From contig JAEPMA010000007.1 of the NCBI GenBank assembly GCA_017644185.1, forward strand, positions 124,001 through 188,000: a DNA stretch of 64,000 bases, given 5' to 3'. The number at the start of each line of letters is the position of its first letter. Position 1 is the first letter of the stretch. This stretch comes from Rhodospirillales bacterium (GTDB lineage: Bacteria > Pseudomonadota > Alphaproteobacteria > Rhodospirillales > Casp-alpha2). Made by a program: the position numbers and the translations under genes. The notes beneath the pieces are model-generated. The model ran no database searches. It had not been told where the DNA came from and worked only from the letters and a program-made list of their open reading frames with translations. Shown here piece after piece: positions 1 to 8,781 of this stretch.

Positions 1-211
1 CGTTGCCGCCCCGGTCGACGACCACGGCGGAGACGGAATAGCCCTTGTCCGAGCACGCGGTCACCGTCTTGTCGGCGATGTCGCGCGCCAAGGCGGTTCC
101 AATAGCCTTTACGTTCAGCACGTCCTCGGCCTGGGCATCGTGCGCGGTGGCTGCGGTCAGCGCCGTCGCGAGGGCCAAGCCGGAAATGGTGAATTTCATC
201 GATCTGATCAT
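1..211 (-). CDS. GlcG/HbpS-like (DUF336) exported protein, 3' part cut off by window edge
   Basis: Read on the minus strand this frame is open from an ATG at 211 to the window edge, giving about 70 residues. It begins MIRSMKFTISGLALATALTA and continues to ATAHDAQAED, a short basic head plus hydrophobic core, so a Sec signal peptide with probable cleavage after AQA. The following segment (TACSDKGYSVSAVVVDRGGN) matches the start of the DUF336/GlcG/HbpS domain, a small family linked to haem binding or to glycolate and diol operons. The start at 211 is preceded by AGGGAG at a good distance; an internal Met at 199 is possible. The catalytic or ligand part is missing, so function is not assignable. 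A cytosolic relative lies at 37495-37920. Confidence 0.75.
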   Translation of the reverse strand, partial: MIRSMKFTISGLALATALTAATAHDAQAEDVLNVKAIGTALARDIADKTVTACSDKGYSVSAVVVDRGGN

Positions 212-322
212 GGTTGTTCTCCCTGTTGCGGTGCCGTCGGCCCGGTCGCGGGCGAGGTATCGCATTCTTAGCATTTATCCTCTGATACAACATATTCTAT
301 ATCTGGAATGTGTAAATAGATA

Positions 323-346
323 GGGCCAAGCGGCCCTTTAAAGGCC
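323..346. promoter_or_regulatory. Overlapping alternative hairpins upstream of pgeF
   Basis: Two inverted repeats overlap: GGGCC (323-327) with GGCCC (332-336), and CGGCC (331-335) with GGCCG (342-346), the latter followed by TATTGTTT. They share bases and so cannot form together. Because the gene to the left is divergent, this lies in the probable leader of pgeF. It may be an attenuator or only a GC-rich accident; the stems are just 5 bp. Confidence 0.3.
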
Positions 347-371
347 GTATTGTTTCATCAATAATCAAAGA

Positions 372-1139
372 ATGATCACAGCAGAGAATCTTATCGACGC
401 CGAGGGTGTCCGGCACATGTTCTTTACCCGGGTGGGCGGTGTCAGTGAGGGCATCTTCACCTCGCTCAACTGCGGGCCGGGCTCGTCGGATGAACGTGAG
501 CACGTGTTGGACAACCGTGCCCGCGCCATGGCCGCGCTCGATCAGGACCCGGCCAATCTGGTGACCGTCCATCAGTATCATTCCCCGGTCGCGGTCGAAG
601 TGTACGAACCGTGGTCTATCGGCGAAGCGCCGAAGGCCGACGCCATGGTGACCACCACACCCGGTGTCGTGTTGGGTATCCTGACCGCCGACTGCGCGCC
701 GGTGCTGTTCGCCGACGCCGACGCCGGCGTCATCGGTGCCGCGCATGCGGGCTGGAAAGGGGCGCTGGGTGGCGTCATAGATGCGACGGTCGAGATGATG
801 ATCGACGCCGGTGCGCAAGCGGACCGGATCAGTGCCGCGGTGGGACCGTGTATCCAACAGCCATCCTATGAAGTCGGCGCGGACTTCCGGTCTTCGTTCC
901 TCGAAGCCGGTTCGGGCAACGAACGGTTTTTCGAGCCGGGTGTCGAGGCCGGAAAATTTCAATTCGATCTTTCGGGGTATGTACGGTTTCGCCTCTCGGA
1001 GTGCGGCGTCGGCTCGATCGAGGTTTCGCCCGCTGACACCTACACCGACGCAGACCGTTTCTTCAGCTATCGCCGGGCCACGCACCGGGGCGAGGCGGAT
1101 TACGGCCGAGAACTGTCGGCTATCGTTCTGGAAGGGTAA
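372..1139 (+). CDS. pgeF: Peptidoglycan editing factor PgeF (YfiH/DUF152 family)
   Basis: The 255-residue product has the three zinc-ligand motifs of the YfiH/DUF152 family: VHQ around His67, TADC with Cys108, and HAGWKG with His125, followed by a GPCIQ motif. Family members are cytosolic and remove UDP-MurNAc peptides carrying the wrong first residue (L-Ser for L-Ala); related enzymes act as purine nucleosidases and were earlier called laccases or polyphenol oxidases. The length is normal for the family. The ribosome-binding site is weak, so the start is chosen by family length. The next gene begins 6 bases after the stop, so the two are probably co-transcribed. Confidence 0.9.
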   Translation: MITAENLIDAEGVRHMFFTRVGGVSEGIFTSLNCGPGSSDEREHVLDNRARAMAALDQDPANLVTVHQYHSPVAVEVYEPWSIGEAPKADAMVTTTPGVVLGILTADCAPVLFADADAGVIGAAHAGWKGALGGVIDATVEMMIDAGAQADRISAAVGPCIQQPSYEVGADFRSSFLEAGSGNERFFEPGVEAGKFQFDLSGYVRFRLSECGVGSIEVSPADTYTDADRFFSYRRATHRGEADYGRELSAIVLEG

Positions 1140-1145
1140 TTTCGA

Positions 1146-2300
1146 ATGGCGCTTCATTTCAGCGAACAGGAGCTCGCATCCCGCCGTGCGCGCACCTGTC
1201 GCGCCATGGCCGATGCCGGGCTCGACGGGATGCTGCTGTTCCGTCAGGAAAGCATGTTCTATCTCACCGGTTACGACACCTTCGGGTATGTGTTTTTCCA
1301 GTGCGTCTATCTGGGTGCCGATGGGCGCCTCATGCTGTTGACCCGGTCTCCCGACCTGCGCCAGGCACAGAACACATCGATGATCGAGGATATCCGGATT
1401 TGGGTCGACCGGCCCGACGCCGGCCCGGCGGAGGAGCTTAGAAATATTCTTGAAGAGTTCGGTTTGAAGGGCAGCCGTCTCGGCGTCGAGTACGAGGCTT
1501 ATGGTCTGACGGCGCGCAACGGCAAGCGGCTCGATGCCGCCCTCGACGGGTTCTGCGCGCTCGAAGATGCATCCGAGCTGATCAGCAAGCTCCGCGTGAT
1601 CAAGAGCGCGGCCGAAATCGCGTACGTGCGCCGTGCCGCCGAGCTGGCGGATGATGCGCTCGACGCCGCGATCGAGGTGGCGGGGCCCGGGGTGTCCGAA
1701 TCTGACGTTCTGGCGGGGATGCAGGGGGCGGTGTTCAAGGGGGGTGGTGATTATCCCGGCAATCCGTTCATCATCGGTTCGGCGGAAGATGCGCTTCTGT
1801 GCCGCACCAAATCGGGCCGGCGCACGCTAGATAAAAACGATCAGCTCAATCTTGAGTGGGCTGGGACGTATCTCCACTATCACGCGGCGATGTTCCGGAC
1901 GATGGTGTTCGGCGAACTTCCTGATCGTCAGAAGAAGATGTACGACGTTGCGCACGAGGCATTGCTTGCCGTTGAGGAGGCGCTCTGCCCCGGCAACATC
2001 GTCGGCGATGCCTTCCAGGCGCACGCCGACGTCATCGACAGGGCCGGCATGCGCGAACATCGCCTCAACGCTTGTGGATACAGCCTGGGCACCACGTTCC
2101 AGCCGAACTGGATGGACTGGCCGATGCTTTATGCCGACAATCCCGTCGAAATCGAACCCGGCATGGTATATTTCTGCCACATGATCATTTTCGACAGTGA
2201 TGCGCAGTTGGCGATGTGCCTGGGTGAAACGGTCCTGACCACGGACAGCACGGCGGAACGGCTTTCACGCCATTCGCTGGATCTTTTGCATAAAGGCTGA
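1146..2300 (+). CDS. M24-family (creatinase/DoeA-like) hydrolase lacking metal ligands
   Basis: This 384-residue protein has the two-domain M24 layout: an N-terminal creatinase domain (about 1-150) and a C-terminal pita-bread domain (about 155-380). In true metallopeptidases the second domain carries five metal ligands. Here the D-x-G...D-x-T-R-T region reads LEWAGTYLHYHAAMFRT, the usual GHGIG His is Tyr in GYSLGTT, and the Glu after PGMV is His; only the last Glu (LGETVL) is kept. That pattern resembles the metal-independent creatinase and ectoine hydrolase (DoeA/EutD) branch, and GYSLGTTFQPNWMDWP looks DoeA-like to me. No doeB or other ectoine gene is adjacent, so the substrate is unproven. 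A GAAGGG ribosome-binding site precedes the start. Confidence 0.8.
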   Translation: MALHFSEQELASRRARTCRAMADAGLDGMLLFRQESMFYLTGYDTFGYVFFQCVYLGADGRLMLLTRSPDLRQAQNTSMIEDIRIWVDRPDAGPAEELRNILEEFGLKGSRLGVEYEAYGLTARNGKRLDAALDGFCALEDASELISKLRVIKSAAEIAYVRRAAELADDALDAAIEVAGPGVSESDVLAGMQGAVFKGGGDYPGNPFIIGSAEDALLCRTKSGRRTLDKNDQLNLEWAGTYLHYHAAMFRTMVFGELPDRQKKMYDVAHEALLAVEEALCPGNIVGDAFQAHADVIDRAGMREHRLNACGYSLGTTFQPNWMDWPMLYADNPVEIEPGMVYFCHMIIFDSDAQLAMCLGETVLTTDSTAERLSRHSLDLLHKG

Positions 2301-2307
2301 ACCGCGA

Positions 2308-2388
2308 ATGCCGCACATGATGATCTTCCTTGGGGTGCTGATGCTGGGCCTTCTGGCGACGTGCGTCATCGGGCTCGGCCCGGCATGA
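2308..2388 (+). CDS. Possible 26-residue hydrophobic small protein
   Basis: Between the M24 gene and the first lipoprotein an ATG opens a 26-codon frame ending TGA, 10 bases before the lipoprotein start. The peptide (MPHMMIFLGVLMLGLLATCV plus IGLGPA) is almost entirely hydrophobic and could be a single membrane helix. The ribosome-binding site is poor (AACCGCGA). It could be a real small membrane protein, a leader peptide for the downstream gene, or chance. Conservation in relatives would decide. Confidence 0.3.
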   Translation: MPHMMIFLGVLMLGLLATCVIGLGPA

Positions 2389-2398
2389 TCGGACGGGC

Positions 2399-3391
2399 AT
2401 GACACGCGGCCTGTCCTTAATCGTTCTGATGGTTTTCGTGCTCCAGGCATGCGGGCCGCTGCCCCGGCCGTTCGGCCGCGACGAGGGCGATCCCGGAAAC
2501 AAGCTGGCCCGGCAGATCTTCTTCGAAGGGGTCGAAGTGCAACCGCTGACCGGCACCACAAAACCGATGAGCCGTCTGGTCGCCGACGCCATCATCGAAA
2601 ATCTGCAAAAGACCTACGAAATCCCGGCCGCCTACGAAGGCATGGACCGGAGCGAGTTCGTGCTCTTGGGGCATGTGGTTGAAAATCGTACCGACCCCGG
2701 CGCAGCCAAGCCGGTCAGTATCGAATGGCAACTCCTCAGGCGCGATGGAGAGGTGGTGGAGGAATTCGTCCAGGCCGTCGATGCGAGCCGGCTGGATTGG
2801 GACTACGGGGCAGCGCCGATGCTGAGAAAGATCGGTGACGATATCGGCACCCGTGTCGCCAAGTCGGTTCTTGGGGAACGGTTCGGTTCGGCAGGCCAGG
2901 ACCGGTTGCTCGGCCGCTCTGGCCTGTTCATCGGTCCGGTGACCGGCGCGCCGGGTGATGGAAATACGTCACTTCGCCGTGCCGTCGCGGTCGCGCTCGG
3001 GGGGGGCGGTGTGAAACTCACCAACAATCCGGTCGAAGCGTTGTTCACTCTGAACGGGACCGTCGAAATGGGCCCGCCCGAAAACAACGCGCAGTCGATC
3101 AAGATCGTCTGGGCGGTCAGGGACGTCGACGGCAATGTCGTCGGCCGGGCCCAGCAATCGAACGTGGTCGCCGCCGGCAGCCTCGATCAGACCTGGGGGC
3201 AGACGTCCGCATTCGTCGCCGCCGCCGCGACGGAAGGGATTATCAAAGTCGTGGAACGCAACAATCCGAACAAGATACGCGGTCCCAATCTGGGCGCCCC
3301 CAGGCCACCGAGGGCGATCCCGCAATCGCCGCCACCCCCAACGCCATCACTCCCACAGGTGCCGGGCCGTGCCCCGCCACCCCCTTCCTGA
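2399..3391 (+). CDS. Lipoprotein with two related domains and Pro-rich tail
   Basis: The 330-residue product starts MTRGLSLIVLMVFVLQACGP, a lipoprotein signal with lipobox LQAC and lipidated Cys18. I see two related domains, about 36-160 and 176-295. Each follows the pattern hydrophobic-P-hydrophobic-x-G-hydrophobic near the start (VEVQPLTG; IGPVTGAPGDGN), then G-x-V, then IEW or IVW, and ends in an alpha-helical Ala-rich segment. The last 35 residues are proline-rich and end VPGRAPPPPS. The next gene encodes a longer paralogue with the same C-terminal domain and tail. No named family was recognised. Envelope location is inferred from the signal; function is unknown. Confidence 0.8.
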   Translation: MTRGLSLIVLMVFVLQACGPLPRPFGRDEGDPGNKLARQIFFEGVEVQPLTGTTKPMSRLVADAIIENLQKTYEIPAAYEGMDRSEFVLLGHVVENRTDPGAAKPVSIEWQLLRRDGEVVEEFVQAVDASRLDWDYGAAPMLRKIGDDIGTRVAKSVLGERFGSAGQDRLLGRSGLFIGPVTGAPGDGNTSLRRAVAVALGGGGVKLTNNPVEALFTLNGTVEMGPPENNAQSIKIVWAVRDVDGNVVGRAQQSNVVAAGSLDQTWGQTSAFVAAAATEGIIKVVERNNPNKIRGPNLGAPRPPRAIPQSPPPPTPSLPQVPGRAPPPPS

Positions 3392-3450
3392 GCCTTTAAC
3401 CCCGGACTGTTTTTACTGAAAACGGCGGCCGGTACTGGTAGATTCTATGC

Positions 3451-5073
3451 GTGGCGACATGGCTCTCGAGACATGAGAATTCATGGCGGCCGGGCGTGTG
3501 CGCCCGGACGAGGTGCTTTGCCGTCTATGCCTTGCTGAGCGTGGCTTTGCTGCTGACGGGATGTGCCCAGTCAACCAGTGCAGAGCCACCTCCGGGGGCA
3601 AGCATGAGTAGCGAATCGGGGCGCGCGGGCGAGGACATGTCCGGCATCATCTTCGTGGTGCCGCTCGAAGGCGCACCGGCGCGGACGGGACTGGTGCTGG
3701 CGGACGCGATCGCCGCCGAAATTCGCGATACCAATCATCCCGCGATCCTGTCGTACGATCCCAACCAGGCGGGTGCGTCCGTGGTCGGCAAGATCGCCAC
3801 CGCCGACACACGGGGGAACGTCGTCTGGTTGGGGATCGAGTGGGCGATCCGCGCCCCTTACGGGACGCACGTCGCGACCTACAACCAGCACGTCGTTGTC
3901 GACGCCGGGATGTGGCTGCGCGCCGCGCCCGAAGCGATCAATCTGATCATCGCCGATGCCGCCCCCAAGGTGGCGGAGATGGTCAATGACGAGGTCGGCC
4001 CGCCGATGCTGGCGGCGATGCATCACCCCGACGTCACGCCCGAAGCGGAATCCAAACCTGATCCCGCCGTCACCGGTACCACCATGGATGTACGGCGCGC
4101 GCAGATGGGGGCGGAGACGGAACAGGCAGAGCAACCGGTATCCGGGTCCGCGTCAGGCAATTCGACAGAGACCGTTCGGGCTTCGCCGCAGCCCCTCGGA
4201 CGGATCGCGGAGGTAACGAACGGCCAGGTCGTGCATCCGCCGGGCGCTTCCGAGGCCATGTCCGCGCCGTCGGCGGCCCCGGCCCCGGCGCCGACACCTG
4301 CACCGGCGCCGACTTCCGCTCCCGCCTCAAACGTTTCAGGGACGCCGCCTGACGGGCTGCCGTCCCTGCTGACACCGGTGCCGGAACAGCAAACAGCGAA
4401 CGCGGATGCCGCCCAGACACCATCCGGGCCGCCCCAGGCGCTGACTCCCGGGGCACGGGTCGTCACGCCACCACCCGGTGGGGTGACGGCGGAGGCTGCC
4501 AAGACGTCTGATAACGAGGGCAGTTTCCTGGACTCGCTGACACCCAACATGGATTCACAGAAGCGCGCCCCCGACGACGCCCGGCCTAAGACCGACGAGG
4601 TCGCCTTCGCCAAGGTCCGCTGGGGGCAGCCGTCATTCCTGATCAAACCGGTCACCGGTGCGCCCGGTAACGGCAACGAGGCGCTGACGGCGGCACTCAA
4701 ATCCGCGCTCCGCGACAAGGACCTGACGATTTCCGAAGATCCGCGCCAGGCCGGGTTCATCATTCAGGGCAAGGTCGATACCGGCGACCCGGTCAACGGC
4801 AGGCAATACATCCGAATCATCTGGCGGGTGAACACGGTGACCGGAGAAGAAGTGGGTAAGGCCGTGCAGGAAAACACCGTTGTCGCGGGCAGTCTCAACG
4901 GCGAATGGGGGCAGGTCGCGGAGGCGGTGTCGTACGCCGCCGTGCGTGGGATCAGCGACCTATTCAGTGACGCCGACGCGCACCTGACCAGCCGTGAGCC
5001 ACTGCCCGAATTCCCGGATGTGCAGCTTCCGTCCGTACCGGGACGCGCGCCGCCGCCGCCACCGTCATATTGA
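3451..5073 (+). CDS. Larger paralogous lipoprotein with Pro/Ala-rich linker
   Basis: The frame opens with GTG at 3451; a second GTG at 3496 would give the same lipoprotein signal (CFAVYALLSVALLLTGC, lipobox LTGC), so the exact start is uncertain. After the lipidated Cys come a domain (about 63-185), a low-complexity linker rich in Pro, Ala and Thr (about 195-385, including APAPAPTPAPAPTSAPAS), a second domain (about 391-510: IKPVTGAPGNGN ... IRIIWRV ... VVAGSLNGEWGQ) and a tail ending VPGRAPPPPPSY. The second domain clearly matches that of the preceding gene (GPVTGAPGDGN ... VVAAGSLDQTWGQ). The pair looks like a tandem duplication in which the linker has grown. Function is unknown; an outer-membrane scaffold is possible. 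Confidence 0.8.
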   Translation: MATWLSRHENSWRPGVCARTRCFAVYALLSVALLLTGCAQSTSAEPPPGASMSSESGRAGEDMSGIIFVVPLEGAPARTGLVLADAIAAEIRDTNHPAILSYDPNQAGASVVGKIATADTRGNVVWLGIEWAIRAPYGTHVATYNQHVVVDAGMWLRAAPEAINLIIADAAPKVAEMVNDEVGPPMLAAMHHPDVTPEAESKPDPAVTGTTMDVRRAQMGAETEQAEQPVSGSASGNSTETVRASPQPLGRIAEVTNGQVVHPPGASEAMSAPSAAPAPAPTPAPAPTSAPASNVSGTPPDGLPSLLTPVPEQQTANADAAQTPSGPPQALTPGARVVTPPPGGVTAEAAKTSDNEGSFLDSLTPNMDSQKRAPDDARPKTDEVAFAKVRWGQPSFLIKPVTGAPGNGNEALTAALKSALRDKDLTISEDPRQAGFIIQGKVDTGDPVNGRQYIRIIWRVNTVTGEEVGKAVQENTVVAGSLNGEWGQVAEAVSYAAVRGISDLFSDADAHLTSREPLPEFPDVQLPSVPGRAPPPPPSY

Positions 5074-5121
5074 TCCCATATCGGGACGATCCCTTAACGT
5101 CATAAAGAGGTCATCAAAGCG

Positions 5122-5150
5122 TTTACAGGCCATCATCGGGTTGGTATGTT
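5122..5150 (+). promoter_or_regulatory. Candidate sigma-70 promoter for prs
   Basis: TTTACA at 5122-5127 and TATGTT at 5145-5150 are separated by 17 bases, a good housekeeping promoter spacing. The -10 box ends 33 bases before the prs ATG. No other gene lies between. Confidence 0.5.
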
Positions 5151-5183
5151 CCGCGCGCTTTTTCCGGGGCTCAGGTTAGTTTT

Positions 5184-6122
5184 ATGAAAATCATTGCTTG
5201 CAACAGCAATCGACCGCTCGCCGAGGCGATCTCCGCGTACGTGAACCTGCCACTGACCAAGGCCAGCGTGCGGCGCTTCTCGGACATGGAAGTGTTTGTC
5301 GAAATCGAAGAGAACATGCGGGGCGAGGATATCTTCGTCGTGCAGTCGACGTCCTATCCGGCGAACGACAACCTCATGGAACTGCTGGTGACCCTCGATG
5401 CCGCCAGACGCGCCTCTGCGCGCCGGATCACCGCCGTGATCCCGTATTTCGGCTATGCCCGCCAGGACCGTAAATCGGGTCCGCGCACACCGATCTCCGC
5501 CAAGCTGGTGGCCAACCTGATCACCGAGGCCGGCGCCGACCGCGTCCTCACGATGGATCTGCACGCCGGTCAGATTCAGGGTTTCTTCGATATCCCGACC
5601 GACAACCTCTATGCCGAACCGGTGTTGAGCGAGTTCATCGAGGAAGAGATGAAGGGCAAAACCGACGATCTGGTCATCGTTTCGCCCGACGTCGGCGGCG
5701 TGGTCCGCGCCCGCAGCCTCGCCAAGCGCCTGAACGCCGATCTGGCGATCATCGACAAGCGCCGCGAACGCGCCGGCGTGTCGGAAGTCATGAACATCAT
5801 CGGTGAGGCCGAAGGCCGACACTGTATCCTTGTCGACGATATCGTCGACAGCGCCGGCACCCTGTGTAACGCCGCCGTGGCAATCATGGAGAAGGGCGCC
5901 AAGTCCGTTTCTGCCATCGTCACCCACGGTGTGCTTTCGGGTGGTGCGGTGGCGCGCGTGACGTCGTCGCCGTTGGAAAAGCTGATCATTACCGACAGCA
6001 TTCAGGCAACCGAAGCGGTTCGCGTTGCCCAAAACATTCACCAATTGACGGTCGCGCCTCTGATCGGCGAGGCCATGGAACGAATCAGCTCGGAAAGCTC
6101 GGTTTCGTCGCTTTTCGACTGA
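5184..6122 (+). CDS. prs: Ribose-phosphate pyrophosphokinase
   Basis: This enzyme makes PRPP from ribose 5-phosphate and ATP for nucleotide, His and Trp synthesis in the cytosol. The 312-residue length is standard. Visible signatures are the flexible-loop sequence [17 protein letters not shown], the metal-binding segment [30 protein letters not shown], and the PRPP-binding loop [13 protein letters not shown]. It opens the conserved order prs - rplY - pth - ychF common in alphaproteobacteria. A plausible promoter lies directly upstream and a hairpin follows the stop. Confidence 0.97.
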   Translation: MKIIACNSNRPLAEAISAYVNLPLTKASVRRFSDMEVFVEIEENMRGEDIFVVQSTSYPANDNLMELLVTLDAARRASARRITAVIPYFGYARQDRKSGPRTPISAKLVANLITEAGADRVLTMDLHAGQIQGFFDIPTDNLYAEPVLSEFIEEEMKGKTDDLVIVSPDVGGVVRARSLAKRLNADLAIIDKRRERAGVSEVMNIIGEAEGRHCILVDDIVDSAGTLCNAAVAIMEKGAKSVSAIVTHGVLSGGAVARVTSSPLEKLIITDSIQATEAVRVAQNIHQLTVAPLIGEAMERISSESSVSSLFD

Positions 6123-6134
6123 TGACAAGGAATT

Positions 6135-6186
6135 CCGGCCCTATGGTTGGGCCGGTAACGGGACGGACACCCCTGGAGGCCGTCCC
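6135..6186 (+). terminator. Two consecutive hairpins between prs and rplY
   Basis: A first perfect 7-bp stem pairs CCGGCCC (6135-6141) with GGGCCGG (6149-6155). A second pairs GGGACGG (6160-6166) with CCGTCCC (6180-6186) and is followed by AAAATTG. The first or both may end prs transcription; since they also sit in the leader of a ribosomal-protein gene they could instead be part of its control. There is no strong T-run, so a partial terminator is the safer reading. Confidence 0.45.
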
Positions 6187-6209
6187 AAAATTGAGCAAGG
6201 AGTAAGACA

Positions 6210-6899
6210 ATGGCTCAAGCCCATCCACTGAATGCGGAGCTCCGCGAACGTGCCGGCAAGGGGGCCGCTCGTGCTGTGCGCCGCGAGGGACGTGTCCCTG
6301 GTGTTATTTACGGTAACAAGCAAGAACCCGTGCTGATTTCCCTCGACCCTGTCGACCTGATGAAGGAATACCAGAAAGCCGGTTTCTTCTCCCACGTGTA
6401 TGAAATCGCCGTCGGCGGCGAAAAGTACAAGGTGCTGGCGCGCGATATGCAGACGCACCCGATCAACGACCTGCCGATCCATGTCGACTTCATGCGCTTC
6501 AGCGCCAAAACGCGTCTCGCGGTCAATGTTTACGTGGAGTTTGTCAACGAAGAGCAGTCGCCGGGCCTCAAGGAAGGCGGCGTGCTGAACGTCGTCCGCC
6601 ACGAAGTCGAACTGCGTTGTTCGCCGGATAACATTCCGGAAAGCCTGGTTGCCGATCTCAGCGGTTACGAAATCGGCGACTCGCTGCACATCAGCGCCAT
6701 CACGCTGCCCGAAGGTGTCGAACTGACGATCACCGACCGCGACTTCACGGTCGCGACGATCGCAGCCCCGACGGTCTTCACCGAAGCCGAAGACGAGGAA
6801 GGTGAAGAAGGTGAAGCGGCCGAAGGTGCAGCCGCGGCTGAAGACGGCGAAGACGAAGGCGGCGAAGACGAAGGCGACGAAGAGAAATCCGAGGAGTAA
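6210..6899 (+). CDS. rplY: 50S ribosomal protein L25/Ctc with acidic C-terminal tail
   Basis: The 229-residue product is the long (CTC) form of L25, which binds 5S rRNA. The N-terminal L25 domain (about 5-95; start region [20 protein letters not shown]) is followed by the TL5/CTC beta domain (about 100-190). The last 40 residues are almost only Glu, Asp, Gly and Ala (ending [12 protein letters not shown]), an acidic extension seen in several alphaproteobacterial L25 proteins. A clear AAGGAG lies 7 bases before the ATG. Downstream pth follows after 32 bases, consistent with one operon. Confidence 0.95.
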   Translation: MAQAHPLNAELRERAGKGAARAVRREGRVPGVIYGNKQEPVLISLDPVDLMKEYQKAGFFSHVYEIAVGGEKYKVLARDMQTHPINDLPIHVDFMRFSAKTRLAVNVYVEFVNEEQSPGLKEGGVLNVVRHEVELRCSPDNIPESLVADLSGYEIGDSLHISAITLPEGVELTITDRDFTVATIAAPTVFTEAEDEEGEEGEAAEGAAAAEDGEDEGGEDEGDEEKSEE

Positions 6900-6931
6900 T
6901 TCCGGGGGCTTCTCCCGGACGGAGGTTTCTC

Positions 6932-7549
6932 ATGTTTCTCGTTGTCGGTCTCGGCAATCCCGGTCGGGCTTACGCCGAAAACCGTCACAATATCGGTTTC
7001 ATGGCGGTGGACGAAATCGTCCGCCGCCATGGTTTTTCGCCCTGGCGGAACAAGTTCCAGGGCGAAATCGCCGATGGGCTCATCGATGGCGAGAAGGCGA
7101 TCTGCCTGAAGCCGATGACGTACATGAACGAGTCCGGTCGCGCGGTCCGCGAGGCGGCGACCTTCTACAAGATCCCGCCCGAAGACGTGATCGTGTTCCA
7201 TGACGAGATCGATCTTGCCCCTGGCAAGTTCCGTGTCAAAAGAGGCGGCGGTCACGCGGGGCATAACGGGCTCCGCTCCATTCACGCCGGTATCGGGCCC
7301 GACTATGCGCGCGTGCGGATGGGGGTCGGTCATCCCGGCGACAAGAAGCTGGTGAAAACCTATGTCTTGAAGGATTTTGCCAAATCCGACGACGAATGGC
7401 TGCAGCCGATGATCGACGGCTGCGCCGAATTCATCGGCGATCTTCTCAAGGGTGATGACCCCAGCTATATGAGCAAGGTCGCCCACAAGATCAGCCCCAA
7501 CCGTCCGAACGCACCGCGTCCGGGTGCAGCAGACAACGAAAAGGCATAA
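6932..7549 (+). CDS. pth: Peptidyl-tRNA hydrolase
   Basis: This cytosolic enzyme releases peptides from peptidyl-tRNA that has dropped off the ribosome. The 205-residue sequence has the family signatures [18 protein letters not shown] (catalytic His in NRHN), PMTYMNESG, and the stretch [18 protein letters not shown] followed by HAGHNGLRS. The C-terminus is a little extended and Pro/Ala-rich. GGACGGAGG before the ATG is a strong ribosome-binding site. It sits between rplY and ychF, the usual place. Confidence 0.97.
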   Translation: MFLVVGLGNPGRAYAENRHNIGFMAVDEIVRRHGFSPWRNKFQGEIADGLIDGEKAICLKPMTYMNESGRAVREAATFYKIPPEDVIVFHDEIDLAPGKFRVKRGGGHAGHNGLRSIHAGIGPDYARVRMGVGHPGDKKLVKTYVLKDFAKSDDEWLQPMIDGCAEFIGDLLKGDDPSYMSKVAHKISPNRPNAPRPGAADNEKA

Positions 7550-7554
7550 TCGAG

Positions 7555-8655
7555 ATGGGTTTCAATTGCGGTATCGTCGGCCTGCCGAACGTCGGTAAAT
7601 CGACTTTGTTCAACGCCCTGACGCAGACCGCGCAGGCGGAGGCGGCCAACTTCCCGTTCTGCACCATCGAGCCGAATACCGGGCGGGTCTCCGTCCCCGA
7701 TAAGCGGCTCGACGCGATTGCCGCGATTACGAAGCCTGAGAAGATCGTTCCGACGAGTCTCGAGTTCGTCGACATCGCCGGGCTCGTGCGCGGCGCATCG
7801 AAGGGGGAGGGGCTCGGCAACCAGTTCCTCGCCAACATCCGTGAAGTGGATGCGATCTGCCACGTGCTGCGCTGTTTCGAGGACGAGAACGTGACCCACG
7901 TCGAAGGTAAGATCGATCCGATCGCCGACGCCGAGACGGTGGAAACGGAACTGATGCTCGCCGATATGGATAGCTTGGAAAAGCGCGAGACGCCCCTGAC
8001 CAAGCGGGTGCGCGGCGGCGACAAGGACGCGGTCAAGGAACTGGCCCTTTGCGAACGCGCGCTGGCGCTGCTTCGTGACGGCAAGCCTGCCCGCATGCTT
8101 GAGGTTGCCGACGACGAAAAGAAAGCGTTCCGGATGTTGCAGCTTTTGACGGCGAAGCCGGTGCTCTACATCTGCAACGTCGAAGAGGAATCGGCGGCCG
8201 ACGGCAACAGCCAATCCGCGCGGGTCTTCGAAAAGGCGGCGAGCGAAGGCGCCGAAGCCGTCGTGATCTCGGCCAAGATCGAGGAAGAGATCGCACAACT
8301 CGGCTCAGCGGAAGAGAAGAAGGAATTCCTGGAAACCCTGGGACTGGAAGAGACCGGTCTCGCGCGGGTCATCAACGCCGGTTACAAGCTTCTCGACCTG
8401 ATCACGTTCTTCACTCAGGGACCCAAAGAGGTTCGCGCCTGGACGGTCAGAAAAGGCGCCAAGGCGCCGGAAGCGGCGGGGGCCATTCACACCGATTTTC
8501 AGCGTGGCTTCATTCGCGCCGAGACCATCGCGTATGACGATTTCATTTCGCTGGGCGGCGAGCAGGCCTGCAAGGATGCGGGAAAGATGCGCCAGGAAGG
8601 CAAGGAATACGTCACCAAGGACGGCGATCTGATGCTGTTCAAGTTCAACGTCTAG
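7555..8655 (+). CDS. ychF: Redox-responsive Obg-family ATPase YchF
   Basis: The 366-residue protein has the P-loop GLPNVGKST, the switch-[16 protein letters not shown], and NVEEES in place of the GTP-specific NKxD, the change that makes YchF prefer ATP. A helical insertion follows the G domain and a TGS domain occupies the last 85 residues (from about 280). YchF/OLA1 proteins associate with ribosomes and influence stress responses. The start is 5 bases after the pth stop, so the two genes are co-transcribed. Confidence 0.97.
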   Translation: MGFNCGIVGLPNVGKSTLFNALTQTAQAEAANFPFCTIEPNTGRVSVPDKRLDAIAAITKPEKIVPTSLEFVDIAGLVRGASKGEGLGNQFLANIREVDAICHVLRCFEDENVTHVEGKIDPIADAETVETELMLADMDSLEKRETPLTKRVRGGDKDAVKELALCERALALLRDGKPARMLEVADDEKKAFRMLQLLTAKPVLYICNVEEESAADGNSQSARVFEKAASEGAEAVVISAKIEEEIAQLGSAEEKKEFLETLGLEETGLARVINAGYKLLDLITFFTQGPKEVRAWTVRKGAKAPEAAGAIHTDFQRGFIRAETIAYDDFISLGGEQACKDAGKMRQEGKEYVTKDGDLMLFKFNV

Positions 8656-8727
8656 AACGCTTTTATTCCCTGGCCTTGCGCCGGGGTTCATGTCCGATCA
8701 CAACTGCTCAACGAACCCGAGGATCGG

Positions 8728-8751
8728 TCCCGGATACCTGCTGTTCCGGGA
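8728..8751. terminator. Weak hairpin between ychF and the SMR gene
   Basis: TCCCGG (8728-8733) pairs with CCGGGA (8746-8751) over a 12-base loop. It may end ychF transcription, but it lacks a T-run. I looked here for a guanidine riboswitch because SMR genes are often controlled by one and did not find the expected motifs. Confidence 0.3.
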
Positions 8752-8781
8752 AATGGCGAAGTTTGCGTAAAGGAGACTGAG

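Noticed and set aside
8656..8781. Possible guanidine riboswitch before the SMR gene
   Set aside because: I found neither the paired ACGR-loop hairpins of guanidine-II nor a clear guanidine-I or -III pattern, and the SMR protein has EmrE-type rather than Gdx-type signature residues.
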